This document shows positions 1-8,701 of a stretch of DNA of 64,000 nucleotides, one piece after another; positions within the stretch are counted from its first letter, which is position 1; each line of letters starts with the position of its first letter. The notes under the pieces are model-generated. The model did no database searches and had not been told where the DNA came from. It saw nothing but the letters and a program-made list of their open reading frames with translations. This DNA comes from Microbispora amethystogenes (lineage in GTDB: Bacteria > Actinomycetota > Actinomycetes > Streptosporangiales > Streptosporangiaceae). Position numbers and translations under genes: made by a program. The stretch is taken from assembly GCF_016863015.1 (NCBI RefSeq), contig NZ_BOOB01000001.1:62001-126000 (forward strand). The letters run 5' to 3'.

Positions 1-32
1 TGCGTGACGGGCTGGCGGCCCTGGAGGTCTGA
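1..32 (+). CDS. possible 3' end of an upstream gene (partial)
   Basis: Reading frame 3 gives RDGLAALEV followed by TGA at 30-32, with GC-rich third positions. This would be the tail of a plus-strand gene convergent with galK, 14 bases before the galK stop codon. Nine residues carry no family information, so this is only a candidate. Confidence 0.3.
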   Translation, partial: RDGLAALEV

Positions 33-46
33 GGCGGCCGGTGCGC

Positions 47-1168
47 TCAGTGGACGCGGTGGGCGCCGGGGGAGGGGGTGGCGGGCAGGAACGTGGGCGG
101 GGCCCAGCCGCGTTCGGCGTAGGCGCGTTCGACCGTCGTGCGCACCCGGTCCACCCGGTCGTCGGCGACGAGCGCGATGGCCGAGCCGCCGAAGCCGCCG
201 CCGGTCATCCGCGCCCCCCGTGCGCCGCCCCGGACCGCGCTCTCGACCGCCACGTCCAGCTCGGGGCAGGAGACCTGGTACTGGTCCCGCAGCGACAGGT
301 GTGAGGCGTTCAGCAGCGCGCCGATCTCCTGTACGGCTCCCGCGCGCAGCAGCCCGATGACGGCCTCCACCCGGTGGTTCTCGGTGACGACGTGCTGGGT
401 GCGGGCCCGTTCGTCGCCGCTCAGCCGGGACAGCGCCCCGGCGAGGTCGGTCACGTCCCGCAGCGACGCGACGCCGAGGTGCTTGGCCGCGTTCTCGCAG
501 TCCTGGCGCCGCTTCGCGTACTGCCCGTCGGCCAGTTCGTGGTGGACGCCGGTGTCGATGATGAGGATCTGCAGGCCGTACGCCGACAGGTCGAACGGAA
601 CGGCGCGGCTCGCCAGCGAGCGGCAGTCGAGGAACAGCGCGTGCCCTTCCCGGCCGAGCGCGGAGGCCGCCTGGTCCATGATCCCGCAGGGCATGCCGAC
701 GAAGTCGTTCTCGGCCTTCTGGCACAGCTTGGCCAGCTCCATCGGCTCCAGGCCCAGGCCGTACAGATCGCTCAGGGCGAGCCCGACCGACACCTCCAGC
801 GCGGCGCTGGACGACAGCCCGGCGCCCGTGGGCACGTCGCCGTCGATCATGATGTCCGCGCCGCGGACCGGCAGGCCGGCGCCGCGCATCACCTGGACCA
901 CCCCGGCGGGGTAGCGCGCCCAGCCCGCGGCCCGGTCGAGGTCGTCCAGCGCCTGCTCCTCGCCGGGCATCTGGAGGGAGGCGATCCGGACCGTGAGGTC
1001 CTCGCGGGGACGCACGGCCGCGGTGACGCCCCACGGCACCGCGAACGGCAGCACGAAGCCGTCGTTGTAGTCGGTGTGCTCGCCGATCAGGTTCACCCTG
1101 CCGGGCGCGTGCCAGATTCCGGCGGGTTGCTCGCCGTACGCCTGGAAAAAAGCACCAGCAACGCCCAC
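47..1168 (-). CDS. galK: galactokinase
   Basis: Predicted to phosphorylate galactose to galactose-1-phosphate with ATP, the entry step of the Leloir pathway, in the cytoplasm. The 373-residue reading has the galactokinase signature GRVNLIGEHTDYN at residues 23-35, the GHMP-kinase ATP loop PTGAGLSSSAALEVS near 120, and the GGGFGGS motif near the C-terminus. The frame is open upstream, but the GTG at 1166-1168 is chosen because GAGGAG lies 9 bases before it and the length then fits the family. No galT or galE is adjacent. It stands alone, separated from katA by a strong hairpin. Confidence 0.9.
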   Translation of the reverse strand: MGVAGAFFQAYGEQPAGIWHAPGRVNLIGEHTDYNDGFVLPFAVPWGVTAAVRPREDLTVRIASLQMPGEEQALDDLDRAAGWARYPAGVVQVMRGAGLPVRGADIMIDGDVPTGAGLSSSAALEVSVGLALSDLYGLGLEPMELAKLCQKAENDFVGMPCGIMDQAASALGREGHALFLDCRSLASRAVPFDLSAYGLQILIIDTGVHHELADGQYAKRRQDCENAAKHLGVASLRDVTDLAGALSRLSGDERARTQHVVTENHRVEAVIGLLRAGAVQEIGALLNASHLSLRDQYQVSCPELDVAVESAVRGGARGARMTGGGFGGSAIALVADDRVDRVRTTVERAYAERGWAPPTFLPATPSPGAHRVH

Positions 1169-1235
1169 GATCGCACACTCCTCGACATTCTCGGCCTCCC
1201 CGTAGGGTAGCGACCTTCGAGGTCGCCGACATGCC

Positions 1236-1267
1236 GGGGCCCGGCTCGGGATGCCGAGCCGGGCCCC
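1236..1267 (-). terminator. hairpin terminator after katA
   Basis: Perfect 14-bp inverted repeat (GGGGCCCGGCTCGG and its complement) around the 4-base loop GATG, 14 bases past the katA stop codon. No U-run follows, as is usual in high-GC actinomycetes. It also separates katA from galK on the same strand. Confidence 0.75.
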
Positions 1268-1280
1268 CACCTCACGGGTG

Positions 1281-2942
1281 TCACATCGCGGGCACCTCGG
1301 CCCGCTCGTCCGGGACGCAGTGCGTCATCTTCAGACCGGAGACGTCGCGCGGGCCGTTCTTGCCGAGGGCGGACAGGCGCTGCCTGTCCTCGTCGGTCAG
1401 GTCCTGGCTCGCCAGCGGCTCCAGGTGCTGGACGTCGTCCGGCGTGATGCCGAGGCCCTCGCCGACGCGCAGCCCGAGGTCGTCCTCGACCAGCAGGAAG
1501 TGCCAGACCATGCGCTCCTGGATGGGGCGCACGCACTGCGACAGCTGCCCGACGAGGTTCTCCACCAGGTCGTCGCGCTCCCACTGCTCCATGAGCAGGT
1601 AGCGCTCGCCCGCCTGCTTGTAGTCGTTGGTCCGCGGGATGCGCTTGCGGGTGAGCCTGCCGGCGATCTCCGGGCCCTGCTCGTCGTGCGTCGGGAACCG
1701 CGCCTCGCGCAGCCCGCCGGTGATCGAGGGCTCGTAGTTGACGTGCGGGTTCTCGCCCGCCTGGTCCTGCTGATAGGTCATGAGGCCGTCGCGCTGGTTC
1801 GTCCGCACGTTGGCGTTCTTGGCCTGGTTGACCGGCAGCTGCAGGTAGTTCGGCCCGACGCGGTAGCGCTGGGTGTCGCTGTAGGAGAACGTGCGGCCCA
1901 CGAGCATCTTGTCGTCGGAGAAGTCCAGCCCGTCGACCAGGACGCCGGTGCCGAAGGAGATCTGCTCGTTCTCCGCGAAGTTGTTGCTCACGTTGCGGTC
2001 GAGGACCATGCGGCCGACGGGCTTGGCCGGGAAGAGCTCCTCCGGCCAGACCTTGGTGTCGTCCAGCGGGTCGAAGTCCAGCTCGGGGTGCTCCTCGTCG
2101 CTCATCATCTGGACGAGCAGCTCCCACTCCGGGTGGTCGCCGCAGTCGATCGCCTCGCGGAGGTCCTTGGTCGCGTGTCCCAGCTCGTGGGCCTGGACGC
2201 GGGCGGCGTCCTCGGCCGTCATGCTCCGGACCCCCTGCTTGGGCATCCAGTGATACTTCACGAGGTGGGTCTCGCCGTCGGCGTTCACCCACTTGTACGT
2301 GTTGACCCCGAATCCCTGCATGTGCCGGTAGTCCGACGGGATGCCCCGCGGGCTGAACAGGTTGACCAGCATGTGCATGGCCTCGGGCGTCTGCGACATG
2401 AAGTCGAAGATGCGGTTCGGCTCCTGCCGGAACGTCACCGGGTCGGGCTTGAGTGCGTGGATCACGTCGGGGAACTTGATGGCGTCGCGGATGAAGAACA
2501 CCGCGAGGTTGTTGCCGACGAGGTCCCAGTTGCCGTCCTCGGTGTAGAACTTTACCGCGAACCCGCGCGGGTCGCGGGCGGCCTCCGACGAGTCCCGCCC
2601 CCCGATCACCGTCGAGAACCGCACGGCCACGTCGGTGCGCTTGCCGGCCTCCTGGAACAGCTTCGCCCTCGTGAACCGGGCGATCGGCTCGTCGCCCCAC
2701 ATGCCGTACGCCTCGAAGAAGCCGTACGACGTGGCGCCGCGCGCGTGCACCACCCGCTCCGGGATGCGCTCCCGGTCGAAGTGGCTGATCTTCTCCAGGA
2801 ACTGGTAGTTCTCGAGGGTGGCCGGGCCGCGTGCGCCGACCGTCCGCTGGTTCTGGTTGTCGTAGACCGGGTGCCCTTGACGGTTGGTCAGCACCGGGCG
2901 CTCGTCTCCGGGCTCCGGTCCCTTGCTCGACACGTCCGTCAT
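1281..2942 (-). CDS. katA: catalase, heme-dependent monofunctional
   Basis: Converts hydrogen peroxide to water and oxygen. The 553-residue protein shows the distal-side catalytic His in ERVVHARGA (His66), the conserved YGFFEAYG context, and the proximal heme-ligand region [17 protein letters not shown] near residue 350 that carries the R-x3-Y ligand. It is somewhat longer than the roughly 480-500-residue small-subunit clade because of N- and C-terminal extensions. No dedicated regulator is next to it. The ATG is preceded by AGGAG. The symbol follows usual practice for small-subunit catalases and does not come from an orthology test. Confidence 0.93.
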   Translation of the reverse strand: MTDVSSKGPEPGDERPVLTNRQGHPVYDNQNQRTVGARGPATLENYQFLEKISHFDRERIPERVVHARGATSYGFFEAYGMWGDEPIARFTRAKLFQEAGKRTDVAVRFSTVIGGRDSSEAARDPRGFAVKFYTEDGNWDLVGNNLAVFFIRDAIKFPDVIHALKPDPVTFRQEPNRIFDFMSQTPEAMHMLVNLFSPRGIPSDYRHMQGFGVNTYKWVNADGETHLVKYHWMPKQGVRSMTAEDAARVQAHELGHATKDLREAIDCGDHPEWELLVQMMSDEEHPELDFDPLDDTKVWPEELFPAKPVGRMVLDRNVSNNFAENEQISFGTGVLVDGLDFSDDKMLVGRTFSYSDTQRYRVGPNYLQLPVNQAKNANVRTNQRDGLMTYQQDQAGENPHVNYEPSITGGLREARFPTHDEQGPEIAGRLTRKRIPRTNDYKQAGERYLLMEQWERDDLVENLVGQLSQCVRPIQERMVWHFLLVEDDLGLRVGEGLGITPDDVQHLEPLASQDLTDEDRQRLSALGKNGPRDVSGLKMTHCVPDERAEVPAM

Positions 2943-3041
2943 GGGACGGCTCCTCTCAGATCACGTTTGAACTGTTAGTCCTTGTCAATGCCTCCCTATC
3001 CGGTTTTCGGCGGGGTATTCACGGGGATGGAGATCGGTCCG

Positions 3042-3068
3042 GCCCCGCCGGGCGCTGCCCGGCGGGGC
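3042..3068 (-). terminator. hairpin terminator after the VOC/AraC operon
   Basis: Perfect 12-bp stem GCCCCGCCGGGC with a 3-base loop (GCT), 12 bases downstream of the VOC gene stop codon on the minus strand. Confidence 0.75.
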
Positions 3069-3080
3069 GGCGGAGGGTGG

Positions 3081-3494
3081 TCAGCCCTTCACGCGCGGCT
3101 CGCCGCGGTAGGTGCCGAACGACCAGAGGTTGTCCTCCGGGTCGCGGACCGTGAACTCGCGGGACCCGTAGTCGGTGTCGGACGGCTCCCGGACGACGCG
3201 CGCCCCCGCGGCGGTCGCCCGCGCGTACAGCCCGTCGACGTCGTCGGTCACGACGTACGCGCCGAACGTGCCGGGGGTGAGGGTCCACTTGTCGTCCGGT
3301 GTCTCGCGGACGCTGCCCAGCATGATCCCCCCGCCGGGCGGCCAGGAGAGCTGGGCGTGGCCGACGTGGTCGCCCTCGCCGTACACGGCGGTCTCCTCGA
3401 AGCCGAAGGCCTCGACGAGGAAGGCGATCAGCGCGCGGGCGTCCCTGGCCCGCAGCGTGGGCCATACCTGAGGTGCTGGTGTGGTGTCGTTCAT
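3081..3494 (-). CDS. VOC-family (glyoxalase/bleomycin-resistance-like) protein
   Basis: 137 residues forming a single vicinal-oxygen-chelate unit: it opens WPTLRARDARALIAFLVEAFGF and closes REFTVRDPEDNLWSFGTYRGE, the typical second-half strand with DPEGN/W-type spacing. The substrate is unknown; such proteins range from glyoxalases to drug-binding proteins. Its ATG overlaps the stop of the AraC-type regulator by four bases (ATGA), so the two are translationally coupled and the regulator probably controls a shared response. The frame runs far upstream, but that part is a shadow of the regulator. Confidence 0.85.
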   Translation of the reverse strand: MNDTTPAPQVWPTLRARDARALIAFLVEAFGFEETAVYGEGDHVGHAQLSWPPGGGIMLGSVRETPDDKWTLTPGTFGAYVVTDDVDGLYARATAAGARVVREPSDTDYGSREFTVRDPEDNLWSFGTYRGEPRVKG

Positions 3495-4408
3495 GCCGCC
3501 GAGTCTGGCCGTCCGTCCTCGTCCGGGGCTTGGACGTATCGGAACGGCGCCCCCTCTTCGGCCAGCCACCGGCTCGGGGAGCATCCGGCGAGGCTCCGGA
3601 ACTCGCGGGCGAGGTGCGCCTGGTCGTAGAACCCGCACTCGGCCGCCGCGTCGGCCAGCGCGAGCCGCCGTCCGGACGCCGCCGCGTTCTGCAGCAGGCG
3701 GCGGACCCGGTCGAACCGGACGACCCGCGCCGCCTCCTTGGGGGACAGGCCGATCTCCTCCCGGAACCGGCTGTTGAGGTGCCGGGCGCTCCAGCCCGCC
3801 TCGCGGGCGAGATCGGACACGGTGACCCGGCCGCCGGCGGCCAGCATCCGCCGCCACGCCAGGGTCACCTCCGGCGGCCGCTCCCGGGTGGGGCGGGTGT
3901 GCCGGGACAGGACCGCGTCGAGGGCCGCGAAGCGGTCGTCCCAGCCGGGCGCCCCCAGCAGGCGCTCGCGCAGTTCGCCCGCCAGGGCGCCGAGGACGTC
4001 GGCGCCGTCCAGGTCGAGCCCGGACAGCTCCCCGGCCGGCACCCCGAGCAGGGCCCGCGCGCCGAGCGGCGTGAGCGCGAGCTGGACCCCCGACTGCCGC
4101 CCGTCGTGCGTGACGATCGCCGGAGCGGTGTGCAACCCGCCCACCAGCGTGTCGTACGTCCCCGCCGGGGTGCGGGGATCGGGATGCGCTGCGACGACGA
4201 GCGGGTCGTCCAGTGTGACGATCATGGTCAGGTACGGCGAGGGCAGGCCGCGATGCGTCCCGGGCGGGACGCCCGCGTCGCGGTAGCCGCTGTACCACGC
4301 GACCAGCGGGCGCAGCGGGGGAGCCGGTCGCCGCCGGACGTACCGGGCCTCCTCCCGCTCGCCCGCGTGCCTGCCGGGGTCCGCTGTCCGCCCTCTCGAT
4401 GCCGCCAT
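3491..4408 (-). CDS. AraC-family transcriptional regulator
   Basis: 305 residues. The C-terminal half carries the two AraC helix-turn-helix units: VSDLAREAGWSARHLNSRF near 198-216 and ADAAAECGFYDQAHLAREF near 255-275, then the conserved GCSPSRW end. The N-terminal ~170 residues are an effector domain of unknown ligand. It is first in a two-gene operon with the VOC gene. An arrangement of AraC regulator plus glyoxalase-like protein usually means the regulator responds to a compound that the VOC protein binds or degrades; that is inference. Confidence 0.88.
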   Translation of the reverse strand: MAASRGRTADPGRHAGEREEARYVRRRPAPPLRPLVAWYSGYRDAGVPPGTHRGLPSPYLTMIVTLDDPLVVAAHPDPRTPAGTYDTLVGGLHTAPAIVTHDGRQSGVQLALTPLGARALLGVPAGELSGLDLDGADVLGALAGELRERLLGAPGWDDRFAALDAVLSRHTRPTRERPPEVTLAWRRMLAAGGRVTVSDLAREAGWSARHLNSRFREEIGLSPKEAARVVRFDRVRRLLQNAAASGRRLALADAAAECGFYDQAHLAREFRSLAGCSPSRWLAEEGAPFRYVQAPDEDGRPDSAA

Positions 4409-4625
4409 CCGCCGCTCCTCCCTCCGCGTCCCCAGTCTCCCCGAAGGGGAGCACGTCGGTCACCGGCGCCTGCGAGGACCTCCCGGCGGGGCGGGCGTGC
4501 GGGCCGGAGGGGAGGAGAAACCACCAGGTGTCACGCCGCACGGCGTGGGTCGACGTCATGCGCCCCGTGCGGGCCCCGCGTGTCGTCACCGTCCTCTCCT
4601 GCGTCGCGGTCTTCCAGGGCTCGCC

Positions 4626-5666
4626 TCAGGGTTCGATCGTGACCTTGATGGCGGCGCCGCGGGCGACGACGTCGATGGCGTCCATGACCTCGTCGAGGCC
4701 GAGGCGACGGGTGATCAGGTCGGCGACCGGCACCGCGCCCTCGGCGATGAGCCGCAGGGCGCGGGCGTTGTGCGCCGGGCTCGACCCGTTCGCGCCGACG
4801 ATGGTCAGCTCCCGGTAGTGCACGAGGTTGGAGTCGCAGGCGATGATCGGATCGTCCTTCGGCAGCCCGCCGAAGAAGCTGATCCGGCCCTGCCGCGCGG
4901 CCATCTGCAGCGCCTGCTGCTGGGCCGCCCCGGAGGCCGCCGCGGTGATCACCACGTCGGCGCCCCGGCCTCCGGTCAGCTTGAGCACCTCGTCCACGAC
5001 GTCGGTCTCTCCCGAGCAGATCGCCGCGTCCGGCCGTACGAGGCCGGCGGCCATGGCGAGGCGCTCGGCGTTCAGGTCGGCGAGGAACACCCGGGCCGCG
5101 CCGCGGGCGCGGGCGAGCCGCACGTGCAGGCAGCCGATCGGACCCGAGCCGACGACTACCACGTCGTCGCCCTCGCCGACGCGGGCCAGTTCCTGCCCGT
5201 TGAGCACGCAGGCGAGCGGCTCGGCGAGGGACGCCTCGGCGAACCCCACCCCGTCGGGGACGCGGTTGAGCCCGTCCACGGCGAGCACCTTGGCCGGCAC
5301 GACCATGAACTGCGCGAAGCCGCCGTCGTAGTGGTAGCCCATCGACTCCTGGTTGGGGCAGACCGTGAGGTGGCCCCGGCGGCACTCCTCGCACTCGCCG
5401 CAGGGGATGGCGGCGATCACCTGCACCCGGTCGCCCGGGCTCCAGCCGGTGACGCCCTCGCCGAGCTCCGCGATCTCTCCGGCGATCTCGTGGCCCATCA
5501 CCCGGGGCGGCCTGATGTGGTGGTGCCCGAACCGGTGGATCTTCACGTCCGTGCCGCACGTCGAGCAGGCGCGCACGCGGATCTTGATCTCGCCGGGGCG
5601 GGCGACGGGCTCGGGCACCTCCTCCAGCCGGATGTCTCCGGGCGCGTGGAATCGGGCGACTTTCAC
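4626..5666 (-). CDS. zinc-dependent medium-chain dehydrogenase (polyol-phosphate type)
   Basis: 346 residues, MDR superfamily. The catalytic-zinc region has Cys34/Cys37 (ACSTCGTD) and GHE at 58-60. The structural-zinc loop with four cysteines CGECEECRRGHLTVC follows near residue 90, and the NAD-binding turn is VVGSGPIGCLH. The start is GTG at 5664-5666, overlapping the EIIA stop (GTGA), so it is the last gene of the PTS operon. By position it should oxidise the phosphorylated polyol delivered by the PTS. It belongs to the GatD/sorbitol-dehydrogenase type and not to the classical MtlD family, which suggests a different oxidation site (see findings). Confidence 0.85.
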   Translation of the reverse strand: MKVARFHAPGDIRLEEVPEPVARPGEIKIRVRACSTCGTDVKIHRFGHHHIRPPRVMGHEIAGEIAELGEGVTGWSPGDRVQVIAAIPCGECEECRRGHLTVCPNQESMGYHYDGGFAQFMVVPAKVLAVDGLNRVPDGVGFAEASLAEPLACVLNGQELARVGEGDDVVVVGSGPIGCLHVRLARARGAARVFLADLNAERLAMAAGLVRPDAAICSGETDVVDEVLKLTGGRGADVVITAAASGAAQQQALQMAARQGRISFFGGLPKDDPIIACDSNLVHYRELTIVGANGSSPAHNARALRLIAEGAVPVADLITRRLGLDEVMDAIDVVARGAAIKVTIEP

Positions 5667-6127
5667 TCCGGGTCCTCCTCTTCGTCGGGCCGCAGCAGGC
5701 CGATGACCTCGTCGACCTCGGTGGCCGCGCGCAGGGCCGCGGCGCGGTCCGGGTCGAGCAGGATCCGGGCGAGTGACGACAGCAGCCGCATGTGGCCGCC
5801 CCCGTGTGCGGCGATGCCGACGCACACCGTCACGCGCTCGCCGTGCCAGTCGACGCCCTCCGGGAAGCGCAGCACGCAGAGGGCGTCGTGGCGGACCGCC
5901 TCCTTCGACTCCAGCGTGCCGTGGGGGATGGCGACGCCCTCGCCGACGTACGTCGAGATCGACCGCTCGCGTTCGAGCATGGCCTCGGCGTAGGTCCCGT
6001 CCACCGCGCCGACCTCCTGGAGCACCGCTCCGCACTGCCGGATGGCGTCCTCGAGGTCCGTGGCGGCCGCGGCCGTCCGTACGGCGCGGGGGTCGAGGGG
6101 GAGCGGGGCCGTGGCCCGGTCAGCCAT
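5663..6127 (-). CDS. mtlF: PTS EIIA component, mannitol/fructose type
   Basis: 154 residues of the PTS_EIIA_2 fold, which passes phosphate from HPr to EIIB. The phosphorylated histidine is His69 in GEGVAIPHGT, and HGGGHMRLLSSLARIL is the conserved second-half motif. It overlaps the EIIB gene start side by 8 bases and the dehydrogenase by 4. It is a separate polypeptide, unlike E. coli MtlA where IIA is fused to IICB. The MtlF-like name is by similarity. Confidence 0.87.
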   Translation of the reverse strand: MADRATAPLPLDPRAVRTAAAATDLEDAIRQCGAVLQEVGAVDGTYAEAMLERERSISTYVGEGVAIPHGTLESKEAVRHDALCVLRFPEGVDWHGERVTVCVGIAAHGGGHMRLLSSLARILLDPDRAAALRAATEVDEVIGLLRPDEEEDPE

Positions 6128-6428
6128 CGATCGTGCCCCCGCTCTTGATGGCGTCGACGACCCGCGTCACGGCCGGGTCGCCGATGAAGACCTGGAACGG
6201 CACGAGCGCGACCCCGGGGGCGCTCGCCCTGGCCCGGTCGGCCAGCCCGGCGTGGCAGACGATCACGTCGGCGTCCCCGGGGATCGAGTTGACCGGGGTG
6301 TGCTCCACGGTGACCTCGGTGCCCTTGAGCTGCCTGCGCAGGGTGCTCGCCAGCATGACGCTGCTGCCCATGCCCGCGTCGCACGCCACGACGAGCTTGC
6401 GGACGTCCTTGCCCTGGATGCTGGACAC
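6120..6428 (-). CDS. PTS EIIB component, mannitol type
   Basis: 102 residues. The active-site cysteine is Cys16 in LVVACDAGMGSS, the phospho-cysteine loop of mannitol-type IIB domains. It accepts phosphate from EIIA and gives it to the sugar bound in EIIC. It lies 3 bases after the EIIC stop codon and overlaps EIIA by 8 bases, so the three PTS genes are expressed together. Confidence 0.88.
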   Translation of the reverse strand: MSSIQGKDVRKLVVACDAGMGSSVMLASTLRRQLKGTEVTVEHTPVNSIPGDADVIVCHAGLADRARASAPGVALVPFQVFIGDPAVTRVVDAIKSGGTIDG

Positions 6429-6431
6429 GTT

Positions 6432-7580
6432 CTACGCCTCCTTGGTGGCGGGCACGCTCTCGGCCGCCGTCTCGCTGCTGCTTGGGTCGTGCTTCTCGGT
6501 GCTCGTGCCGTCGATGTCGTCCGCCTGGTCGCCGTTGGCGCGGCCGAAGCCCAGCAGGGCGGCGGCCACGGCGAAGGAGACGGCCGTCGCGATCACGATC
6601 CCGGCGATCACCCCGAACCAGCCGCCCTTCGGGGTCACCGCCATGTAGGCGAAGATGCTGCCCGGCGACGGTGTCGCGACCAGGCCCGCCCCGGTGACCA
6701 GGAAGGTGAGCACACCCGAGGCGCCACCGGCGATCACCGCGAGGATCAGGCGCGGCTTCATCAGCACGTACGGGAAGTAGATCTCGTGGATGCCGCCGAA
6801 GAAGTGGATGATCATGGCGGCCGGGGTGCTCGGACGCAGGGACCTCGGGCCGAACAGCAGGTAGGCGATCAGCAGGCCAAGGCCCGGGCCGGGGTTGGAC
6901 TCCAGCATGAACAGGATCGACTTGCCGTGCTTGACCGACTCCGCGACGCCCAGCGGCCCGAGCACGCCGTGGTTGATCGCGTTGTTGAGGAACAGCACCT
7001 TGGCCGGCTCGATGATGACCGACGCGATCGGCAGGAGCGAGTGGGAGACGAGCCACGACACGCCGTCACCCGCGACCTCGGTGACCTTCTCCACGACCGG
7101 GCCGATGGCGAGCACGCCGGCGATCGCCATGACCGCGCCGACGATGCCGGCGGTGAAGTTGTCGACCAGCATCTCGAAGCCGGCCCGGGTCCGCTCGGCG
7201 GTGAACCGGTCGGCGTACTTGAGGACCAGCGCGGCCAGGGGGCCGATGACCATCGCGCCGAGGAACATCGGGACGTCCGCCCCGACGACGACGCCCATCG
7301 TCGCGACGGCGCCGACGACCGCGCCGCGCTGGGCGTGGACCATCCGCCCGCCGGTGTAGCCGATGAGCACGGGGAGGAGGGTGCCGATGATCGGGCCGAC
7401 CAGCTCGGCGAGGGTCTTGTTCGGTATCCACCCGGTCGGGATGAACAGGGCGGTGATGAGGCCCCAGGCGATGAAGGCGCCGATGTTCGGCATGATCATC
7501 CCGGCGAGATGGCCGCCGAAACGCTGGATCGTGGCCCGCACACCGGTGCCGTGGACGGTGGGGGTATAAGGCGTGGCCAT
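6432..7580 (-). CDS. mtlA: PTS mannitol-type EIIC permease
   Basis: 382-residue membrane protein with repeated hydrophobic segments, starting with the mtlA-like GGHLAGMIMPNIGAFIAWG. It contains the substrate-binding GGIHEIYFPYVLMKP motif near residue 270 and a NNAINHGVLGPLG loop, both typical of MtlA. The IIB and IIA domains are separate genes downstream. It moves the polyol across the membrane while phosphorylating it. ATG 7580 is preceded by GGAAAGG-type purines. A 179-bp gap separates it from fruK and may carry its own promoter. Confidence 0.9.
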   Translation of the reverse strand: MATPYTPTVHGTGVRATIQRFGGHLAGMIMPNIGAFIAWGLITALFIPTGWIPNKTLAELVGPIIGTLLPVLIGYTGGRMVHAQRGAVVGAVATMGVVVGADVPMFLGAMVIGPLAALVLKYADRFTAERTRAGFEMLVDNFTAGIVGAVMAIAGVLAIGPVVEKVTEVAGDGVSWLVSHSLLPIASVIIEPAKVLFLNNAINHGVLGPLGVAESVKHGKSILFMLESNPGPGLGLLIAYLLFGPRSLRPSTPAAMIIHFFGGIHEIYFPYVLMKPRLILAVIAGGASGVLTFLVTGAGLVATPSPGSIFAYMAVTPKGGWFGVIAGIVIATAVSFAVAAALLGFGRANGDQADDIDGTSTEKHDPSSSETAAESVPATKEA

Positions 7581-7759
7581 GGAAAGGCTCCTTCCGGGCG
7601 ACCGGCCTGGCGGGCCGGCTGGGGGTTCTCGGGTCGCCGCCGTCCCCGGGCAGGCGGGCGAAGAGAGTGGATCAGCAGGGGGAGAGCGAGCGGAGCGGGC
7701 GGGTCGGCAGGGTCGATTCAGCGGGCCGATTCAGTAGGCGCGGGGTTCGGTGGGCGCGG

Positions 7760-8701
7760 TCAGTAGGGGGAGAGCGGCCGGGCCGGGTCGGGTGGGCCGA
7801 TCCGGACGTGGGTGCGATCGATGTCGGCCGGGCCGGGCATCCGGCTGCCGGGCAGGCCCACGGCCGCCCCGGCCCAGGCGAGGCCCTCGGCGAGGGCCGT
7901 CCCGCCGCGGGCCCCGGCGGCGAGGAAGCCCGCCAGCAGCGCGTCGCCCGCGCCCACGCTGCTGCGCGGCTCCTCGACCGCGCATTCGCCGTACCAGACC
8001 CGGTCGTCGTCCTCGACCAGCAGCGCGCCGTCGGCGCCGAGGCTGGTCAGGACGGATCGCGCGCCCATCGCGCGCAGCTTGCCGACGGCGTCGAGCACGT
8101 CGCCGACATGGGCGATCGACGTGCCGGTGGCCTCGGCGAGCTCGTCGCGGTTGGGCTTGACCAGGGCCGGGCCGGCGTTCACGGCGGACACGAGGGCGGG
8201 ACCGCTGGTGTCGACCGCGAGGTTGATACCGGCGTCGGCGAAGCGGCGGCCCAGCCCGGCGTACACGTCGACCGGGACGCCCGGCGGGAGGCTGCCCGAG
8301 GCGACCACCCAGTCGGCCGACCGGGCGGCGTCGAGCACCGCGCCCGCCAGCGTGTCCAGCTCGGCGGGGGTCAGCGCGGTGCCCGGCTCGTTCACCTTGG
8401 TGACGGTGCCGTCCGGCTCGGCGATGGCGACGTTCGACCTGGTGGGGCCTTCGACCGGCACGGGGACCATGTCGATGCCCTCCTCGGAGAGCAGGTCGAG
8501 GAGTCGGCGCCCCTCGCTGCCGCCGTACGGGATGACCGCGCACGACCGCACGTCGTTGGCCAGCAGGGCGCGGGAGACGTTGACGCCCTTGCCGCCGGGG
8601 TCGAGGTGGGTGGCGGCGGCGCGGATGACCGCGCCGCGGGTGAGCGCGCCGACCTCGATCGTGCGGTCGAGGCTGGGGTTCAGGGTCAGCGTGAGGATCA
8701 C
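7760..8701 (-). CDS. fruK: 1-phosphofructokinase (PfkB family)
   Basis: 313 residues. Shows the FruK/LacC hallmarks: TLTLNPSLDRTIEV at the start, HLDPGGKGVNVSRAL near residue 35, VASGSLPPGVP near 125, and the catalytic SSVGAGDALLAGF near 250. It would phosphorylate fructose-1-phosphate to fructose-1,6-bisphosphate; LacC-type tagatose-6-phosphate kinases look similar and cannot be excluded. The GTG start at 8699-8701 overlaps the deoR stop (GTGA), giving a deoR-fruK operon upstream of the mannitol PTS genes. Confidence 0.85.
   Translation of the reverse strand: MILTLTLNPSLDRTIEVGALTRGAVIRAAATHLDPGGKGVNVSRALLANDVRSCAVIPYGGSEGRRLLDLLSEEGIDMVPVPVEGPTRSNVAIAEPDGTVTKVNEPGTALTPAELDTLAGAVLDAARSADWVVASGSLPPGVPVDVYAGLGRRFADAGINLAVDTSGPALVSAVNAGPALVKPNRDELAEATGTSIAHVGDVLDAVGKLRAMGARSVLTSLGADGALLVEDDDRVWYGECAVEEPRSSVGAGDALLAGFLAAGARGGTALAEGLAWAGAAVGLPGSRMPGPADIDRTHVRIGPPDPARPLSPY

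Noticed and set aside
2960-2988. TTGACA-17-CGTGAT promoter for katA
   Set aside because: The predicted start site would fall within the katA ribosome-binding site, so the placement is doubtful.
4529-4553. TGTCACG followed by CGTC near 4530
   Set aside because: The spacer is 18 bases and the element points away from any gene start, so it was not counted in the ECF41 set.
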